DNA of 64,000 nt from Spartobacteria bacterium (lineage in GTDB: Bacteria; Verrucomicrobiota; Verrucomicrobiia; Chthoniobacterales; UBA10450): positions 24,167-88,166 of the forward strand of contig PNAS01000042.1 in assembly GCA_003169695.1 (NCBI GenBank), in the 5' to 3' direction. Numbering within the stretch: position 1 is the stretch's first letter; each line of letters begins with the position of its first letter. A program made the translations under genes and the position numbers. The notes beneath the pieces are model-generated. The model saw nothing but the letters and a program-made list of their open reading frames with translations, was not told the DNA's origin and ran no database searches. Positions 36,200 through 44,091 of this stretch are shown here, one piece after another.

Positions 36200-37492
36200 A
36201 TGACGCTGGCGGCTCTTACCACTCTCCTCTTTGCCATCGCGATCCTGATCTTCTGGTCGGGCCTTTTCTCCGGACTCGAGACCGCGCTCTTCTCCCTCAA
36301 GCCCCATCAGCTCCGGCGGCTCGAGGAAAAGCATCCGTCGCTCAAACAGTTCATCCAGGTCTTTCGCGAAAATCCGAGGCGCGTACTCAACGTTCTCCTC
36401 CTCGGCGATGCGCTCGTGAACGTTCCGCTTGTCGTCCTCTGTCTCTTCTTGCTCTGGGAAGGCCCGCTCGCGGCGCGCATCCCGCAGTGGGTCGCAGCCA
36501 CGGTGATCTTCGCGATCGTCGTTTTGCTTTGCGATCTGATTCCGAAACTGCTCGCGCTCTCTGCTCCCTATCGGCTTTCCGCGCTTGGTGTTTTCACCCT
36601 CAAGGCATTGATGCCTCTGCTCGACCGGGTCGGGCATCTGCTCGAGCAGGTCAGCACCGGCATCGTCAATCGCCTCACGCCGCTTCATCTGCAAAAGCGG
36701 GCGCGCTTGAGTGACGAAGAACTCGAGACGCTCGTCGAGATGGGCGAAGAGCAAGGCACACTGCAGGAAGCGGAAGGCGAAATGATCCAGGAGATCATCA
36801 AGCTGGGAGACAAGACGGCAAAGGATTGCATGACGCCCCGAGTGGATACGTTCACGCTCCCGGATGACCTGACGAATGAAGAAGCGATCGCGCAGCTAAA
36901 GCAAAGGCGCCATCGACGCGTCCCTGTATATGTAGAGACGCCCGACCAGATCGTGGGTGTGCTGGACGTGAAGCTTTTTCTCCTGGCACCCACTGAGCAC
37001 TACACGGAGGCATTGATCGCGCCGTCCTTCGTCCCGGAGACGATGAAAGCGATGGACTTGCTCCGCGGTTTTTTAACGCGCCCACAGGGCCTCGCGATCG
37101 TCGTCGATGAGTTCGGTGGAACGGAAGGCATCGTCACGCTTTCCGACATCACCGAGGAAATTATGAGCGACGCGGCGCCGTTGGGAGATGCCGATCTCTA
37201 CATCGAACCGATGGAGAACGGGCGATTTCTCGTGAATGGAAATGCCCGTCTCGATGATCTGAGCGAGCACCTCGGATTCGAACTGGAGGCCGAAGGAATC
37301 GATACGATCGGCGGCTTCGTTTTTAACCGGCTCGGCTACCTGCCTCCTTCGGGCACGCGGTTCGAAATGCCACGCCTCGCGATCACGATTCGGCGCACCG
37401 GTCGAAAGCGCATCGAGGAAATTCTGTTGGAAAAAACCTCCTGCTTTTCGGACGGCGACGAAAGAACCGATAACGGCGCTATGGAATCATGA
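36200..37492 (+). CDS. CNNM/CorC-type transporter (DUF21 + CBS pair + CorC_HlyC)
   Basis: 430 residues. N-terminal DUF21 membrane domain (about 5-150; FSGLETALFSLKPHQLRRLE), then two CBS domains (about 205-330; VVDEFGGTEGIVTLSDITEE is the second). A C-terminal transporter-associated CorC_HlyC domain starts near 340 (FLVNGNARLDDLSEHL). The family is linked to Mg2+/Co2+ efflux or membrane ion homeostasis; older annotation calls it hemolysin-like. The stop overlaps the next gene by four bases. Confidence 0.93.
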   Translation: MTLAALTTLLFAIAILIFWSGLFSGLETALFSLKPHQLRRLEEKHPSLKQFIQVFRENPRRVLNVLLLGDALVNVPLVVLCLFLLWEGPLAARIPQWVAATVIFAIVVLLCDLIPKLLALSAPYRLSALGVFTLKALMPLLDRVGHLLEQVSTGIVNRLTPLHLQKRARLSDEELETLVEMGEEQGTLQEAEGEMIQEIIKLGDKTAKDCMTPRVDTFTLPDDLTNEEAIAQLKQRRHRRVPVYVETPDQIVGVLDVKLFLLAPTEHYTEALIAPSFVPETMKAMDLLRGFLTRPQGLAIVVDEFGGTEGIVTLSDITEEIMSDAAPLGDADLYIEPMENGRFLVNGNARLDDLSEHLGFELEAEGIDTIGGFVFNRLGYLPPSGTRFEMPRLAITIRRTGRKRIEEILLEKTSCFSDGDERTDNGAMES

Positions 37493-38445
37493 TCTACGGT
37501 TTCCTCATTCTTTGTTTGTGGACGGTCTCGTTTTTTTTCGCAGGAATCGAGGCCGGGCTGCTCTCGATCGACCCGGTGCGGCTCCGCCATCACGTCAAGC
37601 AAAGGAAACCGTCCGCCTTGCGTCTGGGACGGCTCATGAGACGGCCGGAACGATTGCTGATCACCGTCCTGCTCGTCACAAATATGGCCGACATTCTCGG
37701 ATTGCTCTTGCTCACCAAACTGCTCGTTGCGTCATTCGGATACGCAGGATTTCTCGCCTCGATCCTGATCGCGCTCCCGATTTATCTTCTCGTGCTCGCA
37801 GTCCTCCCAAAGTCCCTTTTCCGGCGATTTCCCTTTCGCGCCCTGGCGGCCCTGGCTGGCGTGCTCGATTTTGTGTCGATTGCTCTTTGGCCGGTCCTGG
37901 AAATCGGTGAGCGGCTTGGGCGCCTCCTCATTCCGCGCCGCGGCAGCGAGGGTGCTCGTCTTTTTGTCGCGCGCGAAGAGTTGAAGCAGATCGCCGTGCA
38001 AAGCGAGCGCGAAGGCTCGCTCACTTCGACCGAGCGCGCCATGATCCACAACGTCGTCGACTTTCGGAACGTCAAGGCGTCCGACGTGATGGTGCCGCTC
38101 GGAAAAGCAACGTCTATTCGACCGGATACTCCGATCGATGAAATCTTGGAGCTCACTGCGGCGACCGGCATCGATCGGCTGCCGGTAATTTCGCCCGAAG
38201 GACAGGCCGTCGGAATCGTGAATGTTCTCGATATCCTGCTCGACCAAACGCGGCGCGAATCTCTCGCCAGTTACACGCGGCGAATCGTCACCGCGAATGA
38301 CAACGAGCCTGCCTATCGCATCATTCAGCGACTCCGCGCGGCGCGTCTTGGCTTGGCCGCCGTCATCGATTCACAGAGAAGATTAATCGGCATCGTCACC
38401 GGCGAAGACATCATCAAGCGCCTGATGCAGATCGGCGCGCTCTAA
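37489..38445 (+). CDS. CNNM/CorC-type transporter paralogue without CorC domain
   Basis: 318 residues. DUF21 domain (about 1-150, FAGIEAGLLSIDPVRLRHHV) and a CBS pair (about 195-315; DVMVPLGKATSIRPDTPIDE, IDSQRRLIGIVTGEDIIKRL). Unlike the partner it stops after the CBS domains and lacks the CorC_HlyC C-terminal domain. It starts in the partner's stop (ATGA), so the two are translationally coupled and may form a heteromer. The end overlaps the convergent GH15 gene by 32 bases. Confidence 0.92.
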   Translation: MIYGFLILCLWTVSFFFAGIEAGLLSIDPVRLRHHVKQRKPSALRLGRLMRRPERLLITVLLVTNMADILGLLLLTKLLVASFGYAGFLASILIALPIYLLVLAVLPKSLFRRFPFRALAALAGVLDFVSIALWPVLEIGERLGRLLIPRRGSEGARLFVAREELKQIAVQSEREGSLTSTERAMIHNVVDFRNVKASDVMVPLGKATSIRPDTPIDEILELTAATGIDRLPVISPEGQAVGIVNVLDILLDQTRRESLASYTRRIVTANDNEPAYRIIQRLRAARLGLAAVIDSQRRLIGIVTGEDIIKRLMQIGAL

Positions 38446-40237
38446 GAGGCGTCGTTGCGATGGGCGGCGGCCCAGCGTTCGGACTCAATCGTCGCGCCGT
38501 GTTCACAAGCGCGACATGCGAAAACGCCTGCGGAAAATTTCCGAGCTGCCGCTTGGCGCGCGGATCGTACTCTTCCGAGAGCAGGCCGAGGTCGTTGCGT
38601 AAATCGAGAAGGCGCTCAAACATTTCCCTGGCCTCTCCTGTTCGGCCAATGAGGTGCAAACAATCAACGAGCCAGAACGAGCACGGCAAGAAGACGCCTT
38701 CCGATCCGGGCAAGCCATCGACATTTTCTTTCTCTGTGCGATAACGATGGATCAAGCCGTCTTGCATGAGCTCGCGCTGGATCGCTTCGACCGTGCTAAT
38801 GACCCGCTCATCGCTTGGCGGAAGGAAACCGGCGAGCGGCATCATGAGCAGGCTCGCATCGAGTTGTTCCGATCCGTAGATTTGCGTGAACGCTTTCTTC
38901 TTCGCGTTATAACCCAGGTCGCAGACTTGCCGGTGGATTTGGTCACGAATTTTTCGCCAGCGGTCCACGTGTTCCGGCGCGGCGCAGTCACAATGCTCCA
39001 CCAGCTTCACCGCTCGATCGAACGCCAACCACGCCATTATCTTCGAATGCGTGAATTGCTGCGGCCCTCCCCGCACTTCCCAGATCCCTTCGTCCGGTTC
39101 CTCCCACTTTGATTCCAGAAAATCCATGAGCCCCACCTGCATTCGCCAATCCGGTTCACTCGTCGTGATACCCGCCCGATGTGCGACATACATCACGGCC
39201 ATGACTTCGCCGTAAACATCGAGCTGAAACTGATTCGACGCGGCATTTCCGACTCGCACCGGCCCTGAGTTCTCGTAACCTGGAAGCCAGCCGATCTCGT
39301 ATTCATTGAGCCGGCGCTCCCCGTGTACGCCGTACATGATCTGCATTTGCGCTGCGCTTCCTGCGATCGCGCGCAGCAGCCATTCGCGCCAGGCGCGCGC
39401 CTCATCGAGGTAGCCCGCGTTCATAAACGCATAAAGCGTGAAGGTCGCATCGCGCAGCCAGCAATACCGGTAATCCCAGTTCCGCACCCCACCAATTTTT
39501 TCTGGCAACGAAGTCGTCGCCGCTGCGACAATGCCGCCCGTCGGCGCGTAGGTGAGCCCCTTCAGCGTGATAAGCGAACGCGTCACAGCATCGCGCCACG
39601 GGCCCTGATCAAGACATCGCTTCGACCACGACGTCCAATAATCTTCCGTCTGTTGCAGGGCATGGTCCGGATGAATTGCGCGCGGCGGTTCGTTATGGGA
39701 GGCAAACCAGGTCAGCACAAACGGGACGCGATCGCCTTGCGCTACGGTGAATTCGGCCACTGTCGTTAGGTCTTCACCGCGCGTCTCGATAGGCGTGCGC
39801 AGAATAAGCGCATCGGGTCCGGCGATCGCTTCGAGTCCGCCGTGTTCTTTGCGCACCCAAGGAATGATGTGGCCGTAATCGAAGCGGATGATCAGATCCA
39901 TTTTCATCCGCACATTGCCGCGCAGACCCTCGATGATTCGGACGATGTCCGGATTTTTCCCACGAGGCGGCATGAAATCGATCAGGCGAACGGCGCCGTC
40001 CGCCGTTTCGATTTCCGTTTCAAGGATCAGCGTGTCACCGCGATAACGCCGGCGCGTCGCCTTGATCTCTCCATCTGGCGTGAATTTCCACCGGCCATTT
40101 TTTCGGTCGCCCAATAGCGCCGCAAAACAGGCGCCCGAATCAAAGCGCGGAAAGCAGAGCCAATCGACAGATCCGTCGCGGCTGACAAGCGCGCCCGTCT
40201 GCGTGTCGCTCAGAAATGCGTAATCCTCGATTTTCAT
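38414..40237 (-). CDS. Glycoside hydrolase family 15 (glucoamylase/trehalase-like)
   Basis: 607 residues. N-terminal TREH_N-like beta domain (about 1-190) beginning MKIEDYAFLSDTQTGALVSR, with DGSVDWLCFPRFDSGA. The (alpha/alpha)6 catalytic barrel contains VRNWDYRYCWLRDATFTLYA (~255-275). The likely catalytic acid region is GIWEVRGGPQQFTHSK (~385), with the base region SEEYDPRAKRQLGNFPQAFS (~560). This layout matches bacterial trehalase/glucoamylase-type GH15. The exact glucan or trehalose substrate is not determined. The start codon sits on the edge of an inverted repeat. Confidence 0.92.
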   Translation of the reverse strand: MKIEDYAFLSDTQTGALVSRDGSVDWLCFPRFDSGACFAALLGDRKNGRWKFTPDGEIKATRRRYRGDTLILETEIETADGAVRLIDFMPPRGKNPDIVRIIEGLRGNVRMKMDLIIRFDYGHIIPWVRKEHGGLEAIAGPDALILRTPIETRGEDLTTVAEFTVAQGDRVPFVLTWFASHNEPPRAIHPDHALQQTEDYWTSWSKRCLDQGPWRDAVTRSLITLKGLTYAPTGGIVAAATTSLPEKIGGVRNWDYRYCWLRDATFTLYAFMNAGYLDEARAWREWLLRAIAGSAAQMQIMYGVHGERRLNEYEIGWLPGYENSGPVRVGNAASNQFQLDVYGEVMAVMYVAHRAGITTSEPDWRMQVGLMDFLESKWEEPDEGIWEVRGGPQQFTHSKIMAWLAFDRAVKLVEHCDCAAPEHVDRWRKIRDQIHRQVCDLGYNAKKKAFTQIYGSEQLDASLLMMPLAGFLPPSDERVISTVEAIQRELMQDGLIHRYRTEKENVDGLPGSEGVFLPCSFWLVDCLHLIGRTGEAREMFERLLDLRNDLGLLSEEYDPRAKRQLGNFPQAFSHVALVNTARRLSPNAGPPPIATTPLRARRSASGA

Positions 40238-40334
40238 CAGGTAGGGATGCCTTTCCGATGCGTCCGACTTTGATCCTCGTAGCGCGCGGCAGAACAGACA
40301 AGTCGGACGTCTCGGAGAGCCGTCCCTACCTGAT
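40236..40334. repeat. Inverted repeat with ATCAGGTAGGGA ends
   Basis: Ends ATCAGGTAGGGA and TCCCTACCTGAT are perfect 12-base inverted repeats. Inside, GCGTCCGACTT and AAGTCGGACG also pair, making a ~99-base imperfect hairpin. It overlaps the GH15 start codon and the first codons of the longest cyclase frame. Confidence 0.75.
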
Positions 40335-41064
40335 TACGCTGTCTCGTGCGAACTCGCCAGAGTCCGTTCCCAATGCGACGCTTCCGGACGTGTCAGCTTC
40401 GTCCGCCACCGCACGCCTCATCGACGTGAGCCACACCGTCGAGCACGGCATGATCACGTACAAAGGTCTGCCCGCGCCGATCATCTGCGATTATCTGAGC
40501 CGCGAAGCATCTCGCGCGCGTTACGCCGAGGGGACAGAATTCCAAATCGGCAAGATCGAGATGATCGCGAACACAGGAACGTACATCGACAGTCCGTTCC
40601 ATCGCTACGCACATGGCAGGGACCTCTCCGAGCTTGCGTTGGAATCGCTGGCCAATCTCGATTGTGTCGTCATCCGCGCAACCGATCGGAGCAAGCGTGC
40701 AATCGATCAGCTCCCGATCGATCTCGCGACCTTGAAGGGCAAGGCGCTCCTCGTGCACACCGGATGGGACGCGCACTGGCGCACCGATTGCTATTTCGAA
40801 GGCCACCCGTACCTGACTGGCGACCTCGCGCATCGGCTCGTCGACGCGGGCGTCACGCTCGTCGGGATCGACTCCTTCAACATCGATTGCACCGACGATG
40901 GAAATCGCCCCGTGCATTCCGCACTGCTCGGCGCGGAGATCCCAATCGTCGAACATCTCTGCGGACTTGCTGCCCTTCCGGATCGAGGCGCGCGTTTCTT
41001 TGCGGTACCGGTCAAAGTCAAGGGAATGGGCACGTTCCCCGTTCGCGCCTTCGCGCGCGTTTAG
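40258..41064 (+). CDS. Cyclase family protein (kynurenine-formamidase-like)
   Basis: Metal-dependent hydrolase of the cyclase/KynB-like fold. Conserved parts: LIDVSHTVEHGM near the start of the domain, the metal motif IANTGTYIDSPFHRYAHGRD (cyclase HxGTHxDxPxH variant, with Asn/Thr replacing the first His), LLVHTGWDAHW and VTLVGIDSFNIDC. The first ~45 codons of the chosen frame come from an inverted repeat (PTLILVARGRTDKSDVSESR) and are not conserved. The true start may be the GTG at 40390, giving ~225 residues. Substrate unknown; it lies convergent with GNAT. Confidence 0.85.
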   Translation: MRPTLILVARGRTDKSDVSESRPYLITLSRANSPESVPNATLPDVSASSATARLIDVSHTVEHGMITYKGLPAPIICDYLSREASRARYAEGTEFQIGKIEMIANTGTYIDSPFHRYAHGRDLSELALESLANLDCVVIRATDRSKRAIDQLPIDLATLKGKALLVHTGWDAHWRTDCYFEGHPYLTGDLAHRLVDAGVTLVGIDSFNIDCTDDGNRPVHSALLGAEIPIVEHLCGLAALPDRGARFFAVPVKVKGMGTFPVRAFARV

Positions 41065-41177
41065 GTGGATCGCCCGCTCCGCGCGCGATGACAAACCAAT
41101 CGCGCCTTCGGCGCGCACTCATGAGCGCGGAGCGCTTCTACATCGGCATCGCGCGGTGGAACGCGCGATCCACCAGG
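41064..41177. repeat. Inverted-repeat element between convergent cyclase and GNAT genes
   Basis: Ends GGTGGATCGC (41066) and GCGATCCACC (41168-41177) are perfect inverted repeats. Inside are CGCGCCTTCGGCGCG (a small palindrome) and a GCGGAGCGCTTCTACATCGG stretch related to the 6007/30970 family. It shares CATCGCGCGG and CGCGATCCACC with 35513-35590. Confidence 0.7.
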
Positions 41178-41188
41178 CGCTTGTCTCG

Positions 41189-41683
41189 TTAGGCCGATTT
41201 CGATTCGGCGAGTCTGGCGATGCCATCCCGCGTGAGACGAAACACGGTCCATTCCGCCATCGGCTCCGCGCCAAGTTTCTTGTAGAACTGGATCGCTGGA
41301 TCATTCCAATTGAGTACCGCCCACTCCATTCGTCCGCACCCGCGCTCCTGCGCGATCTGCGCCAGGCGTTCCAGCAGCGCGCGTCCATAACCCTTGCCTC
41401 GAACAGTCGGTCGAACGAAAAGATCTTCGAGGTAAAGTCCCGGCTGACCGAGCCACGTGGAGAAATTGTAGAAGTAAACGGCGAATCCAGCGGGCTCCCC
41501 TTCTTCGAACGCGAGCAGGACTTCGGCAGAACGCTGCGGACCGAAGAGCACTTCGCGCAGCCCAGCTTCGTTTGTCACGACAGCGTCCGGCGCGCGTTCG
41601 TAGTCGGCGAGCTCTCGAATCAAACTGAGAATTACCGGCACGTCGGCTTCAGTCGTTGTCCGGATTTCGAAGGAAGGTATCAT
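41189..41683 (-). CDS. GNAT acetyltransferase (diamine acetyltransferase-like)
   Basis: 164 residues. The acetyl-CoA-binding motif A is LEDLFVRPTVRGKGYGRALL (V-RGxGxG/A). Other parts: ILSLIRELADYERAPDAVVT at the N-terminus and GRMEWAVLNWNDPAIQFYKK near the end. The pattern YERAPDAV...FYNFSTWLGQPGLYLEDL is that of spermidine/diamine N-acetyltransferases (SAT family), so a polyamine or related amine is a plausible substrate. The start overlaps the GT39-like stop by four bases; it is the second gene of that operon. Confidence 0.88.
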   Translation of the reverse strand: MIPSFEIRTTTEADVPVILSLIRELADYERAPDAVVTNEAGLREVLFGPQRSAEVLLAFEEGEPAGFAVYFYNFSTWLGQPGLYLEDLFVRPTVRGKGYGRALLERLAQIAQERGCGRMEWAVLNWNDPAIQFYKKLGAEPMAEWTVFRLTRDGIARLAESKSA

Positions 41684-43236
41684 GGCGGCGTTTGAGCTGC
41701 GGTGGGCTGGAGTCGAAAGATCGTAAACTCAGGTGTCTCCTCCACCAGCGTTGCGCTCGTGGCAAGCCGTTCCGCAAACTCGCGATAATACTTCAGCCAC
41801 CAATTCGTTCCGGCATAAAAAACGAGATGGGTCGCGCCTCGATTCCGCAACTTTTCGAGATTGGCGATCACCTCCGCGTTGTCGAGCGGATTTCCCTGGT
41901 AAATGCCGTCCTCAAGAAAATGCCACCCTTTGCGGTGTGCGTAATAAAAGACGGTCGGATCGCCATCATCCGCCGCGATGATCAACGCATTTGGAGTGGT
42001 CGCTTCCTTTAATTCGAGTCCGAGATTTCGACGTGCCGCGGCTGCTGGCCGGTAAAACGGTAGTGCGCAATGATAGGATGAAAATCCAAACGCCGTCGCC
42101 AATAGAACGGAGGCCAACGCCTGCGCCACGCGATGAGATCGAAGCCGCGACGTCACCCATTGGCAGGCGCACCCGGCGAAGACCGCGGCGATCGGAACGA
42201 GCGGAAGCTGGTACCATTGATGGCGGTTCCCCCAGCCCACGAAAAAAATGAACGCGACCATCGCCGCGAGCCACCAATGGAAAGTCCAGGTGTATTTTCC
42301 GCGCGGCGTAACGAACGCCCCGAGGGCCGCAAGCGCGAAAAGCATTGGGGTGAGGCTCGAGCGCACGGTTTGCTCTGCGATTTTCCAATACCACGCGGCA
42401 TTCATGATCCGAAAACCGCCGCCGCCGAAAAAGTGATACGGATAAAAAGTCTCGGCGATCCGATGTGCGTGCCAATACCAGATCGCGGACGGCACGAGCG
42501 TGACGAGGGCAAAAAGCCAAAGTCCCCAACTCCTAAGAAGGCGCTTCAGCAGATCCTGTAGCGGCGGTCGGCGCCTGCCCTGAGTCTGGCCGAAGGGATC
42601 GCCGGCGCTTTTTCCTTCGGCGCCGAAAGCGTTCGGGGCCGCTACCGCCAGATAGAGAAGCGGCACACCAATCAGGGCGGTCGGCAGTTTGATCAGGAAT
42701 GCAATCGAGATAAGAACTGCCGAGGCGACCAAAAAACGCCCATCGCTCTTCTCGATCCACACGAGAAAAAAATACATACCGACGAGCGCCAGGCATAACG
42801 ACGGGACATCCGGCATGAACGCGCGGCTGGCGACAACGCTTAACGGTGCGAACGCGTAAAAAAATGTCGCCCATACACCTGCGGTCCCGCCGAAGAGCCG
42901 CCGAACCAGCAGAAAGAAAAACGGCAGCGCCGCCGCGAAGAAAAGTACGCCTTGAATCCGCCCAATCCATTCCTGAACGCCCGTGATCCGATAACAAAGC
43001 GCCGCGACGAATGGCAGCATTGGAAATTCCGTGCCCACATATCCTGGTGCGTTGCCTGCCCAATCGATTTGCGGATGACTAAAGTGAAAACCGTTTTCGA
43101 GAAAGTTCCGAGCGATCGCCGCCACGTCGCTTTGCCGCCAGCTCCACGGGTCGATAAACGGCTGTTCGATCTCGATCAACCGCACCACCACCGCGATCAG
43201 CACGATGATGATTATCGTCCATTTGCTTCGCCACAC
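41680..43236 (-). CDS. GT39-like membrane glycosyltransferase (dolichyl-P-mannose-type) with a repeat-derived loop
   Basis: About 518 residues from a GTG at 43236 (VWRSKWTIIIIVLIAVVVRL); a TTG a few codons earlier is also possible. The longer frame upstream overlaps the divergent gene and is rejected. Multi-pass GT-C enzyme with about 10-11 helices. The first loop contains the acidic/aromatic IDPWSWRQSDVAAIARNFLE, typical of GT39/ArnT-like transferases that take a sugar from a polyprenyl-phosphate donor. The loop near residues 205-235 (SAGDPFGQTQGRRRPPLQDL) is encoded by a dispersed repeat. Acceptor unknown. Confidence 0.8.
   Translation of the reverse strand: MWRSKWTIIIIVLIAVVVRLIEIEQPFIDPWSWRQSDVAAIARNFLENGFHFSHPQIDWAGNAPGYVGTEFPMLPFVAALCYRITGVQEWIGRIQGVLFFAAALPFFFLLVRRLFGGTAGVWATFFYAFAPLSVVASRAFMPDVPSLCLALVGMYFFLVWIEKSDGRFLVASAVLISIAFLIKLPTALIGVPLLYLAVAAPNAFGAEGKSAGDPFGQTQGRRRPPLQDLLKRLLRSWGLWLFALVTLVPSAIWYWHAHRIAETFYPYHFFGGGGFRIMNAAWYWKIAEQTVRSSLTPMLFALAALGAFVTPRGKYTWTFHWWLAAMVAFIFFVGWGNRHQWYQLPLVPIAAVFAGCACQWVTSRLRSHRVAQALASVLLATAFGFSSYHCALPFYRPAAAARRNLGLELKEATTPNALIIAADDGDPTVFYYAHRKGWHFLEDGIYQGNPLDNAEVIANLEKLRNRGATHLVFYAGTNWWLKYYREFAERLATSATLVEETPEFTIFRLQPTAAQTPP
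42555..42600. repeat. Dispersed-type repeat inside the GT39-like gene
   Basis: CTGTAGCGGCGGTCGGCGCC followed by TGCCCTGAGTCTGGCCGAAG and GGATC. The CCCTGAG...CCGAAGGG part is a common scattered bacterial repeat pattern, and GTAGCGGCGGTC resembles the intergenic GGCGGTC units here. It lies in a cytosolic or periplasmic loop of the protein and keeps the frame. Confidence 0.55.
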
Positions 43237-43302
43237 GGATCGCGTCTTGACAAACGGCCTCGTTAAAGTCAATCGAGTACAGGCGCTCCGCCCGAAACCG
43301 GA

Positions 43303-43833
43303 ATGAAAACAGCCACTGGTATTGCCGCTTTCTCGTTCGTGCTTTTTTGTGCGCCGCAATTCCGCGGCGCGGAGGAACCGCAACTCGTCGAGGTCGTCGC
43401 TTTTTCCAAGCTCTTGCCCTTTCTGCCAGATGGGCCTGCCGGCTGGACTGCGGATAAAGCGGAAGGCACAACCGATGACACGGGCGGTGTCAAGATCACG
43501 AGCGTTCATCGCGACTACAAAAAAGGGACGGCGGACAACGCGCCTACAACCTCGATCAGCATTCTTGATTCAGCGGCCAATCCGGATTACGTCGCGGCCA
43601 CAACCGCGGCGTGGAACTTGAGCACGTCCACACCCGAAGGGTACACCAAGGCGCTCACGATAGACGGAATGCCAGGCTTTGAGACTTTCGAGAACGAAGG
43701 AAAGCACGGCACGCTCTGGCTGATGGTCGCGAAGCGTTACGTCTTGCAAATCGAGACGCAGGGCCAGGACGCAAAAGATCTCCAGGACTGGCTTAAACGC
43801 GTCGACATTAAAAAACTGGCCGAAGTAAAGTAG
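43303..43833 (+). CDS. Secreted protein of unknown function
   Basis: 176 residues. Signal peptide MKTATGIAAFSFVLFCAPQF with probable cleavage near RGA-EE (residue 23). The mature domain has SKLLPFLPDGPAGWTADKAE and ends DLQDWLKRVDIKKLAEVK. The KLLPFLP...GW pattern suggests a small ligand-binding or lipocalin-like fold, but no family is recognised. A GGA-type ribosome-binding site precedes the ATG. Eight bases after its stop begins a 162-base inverted-repeat element. Confidence 0.75.
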   Translation: MKTATGIAAFSFVLFCAPQFRGAEEPQLVEVVAFSKLLPFLPDGPAGWTADKAEGTTDDTGGVKITSVHRDYKKGTADNAPTTSISILDSAANPDYVAATTAAWNLSTSTPEGYTKALTIDGMPGFETFENEGKHGTLWLMVAKRYVLQIETQGQDAKDLQDWLKRVDIKKLAEVK

Positions 43834-43841
43834 CGCGCCTG

Positions 43842-44003
43842 GCTTGTCATCCCGAGCCGCGCAGACGGCGAGGGACCTCGCAACCGAAGAGCCGGCGTTG
43901 AAGGATTTACGGCGCCATCCGAGTAGAACGTTATCTGTAAACGCGGTAGCGATTGAGCGATTGTGGGGTCCCTCGCCGTCTGTCGCGGCTCGGGATGACA
44001 AGC
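43842..44003. repeat. 162-base inverted-repeat element (MITE/REP-like), GCTTGTCATCCCGAGCCGCG ends
   Basis: The left arm (36 bases from GCTTGTCATCCCGAGCCGCG) and the right arm (37 bases) are complementary except for one inserted base. The core of about 90 bases is non-coding and has no transposase. A half copy lies at 23484-23523. It separates the secreted protein gene from thrS. Confidence 0.85.
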
Positions 44004-44055
44004 GGTTCGGCACACCACGCGTCCGGCTTCAGCGCAAAAGCGTCACTTTCCTTTT

Positions 44056-44089
44056 GTCATTCCGAGCGAAGTCGAGGAATCTCTCGCTG
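44056..44089. repeat. Single arm of the GTCATTCCGAGCG repeat before thrS
   Basis: GTCATTCCGAGCGAAGTCGA followed by GGAATCTCTCGC, nearly identical to the left arm of the element at 24472-24576 (one C/T difference in 33 bases). It ends two bases before the thrS start codon. Confidence 0.8.
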
Positions 44090-44091
44090 CC

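Noticed and set aside
43247..43275. TTGACA upstream of the secreted protein gene as a promoter
   Set aside because: No acceptable -10 box occurs at 16-18 bases (CAATCG at 17).
43237..43509. N-terminal extension of the GT39-like protein
   Set aside because: It overlaps the divergent secreted-protein gene and has no hydrophobic or conserved features.
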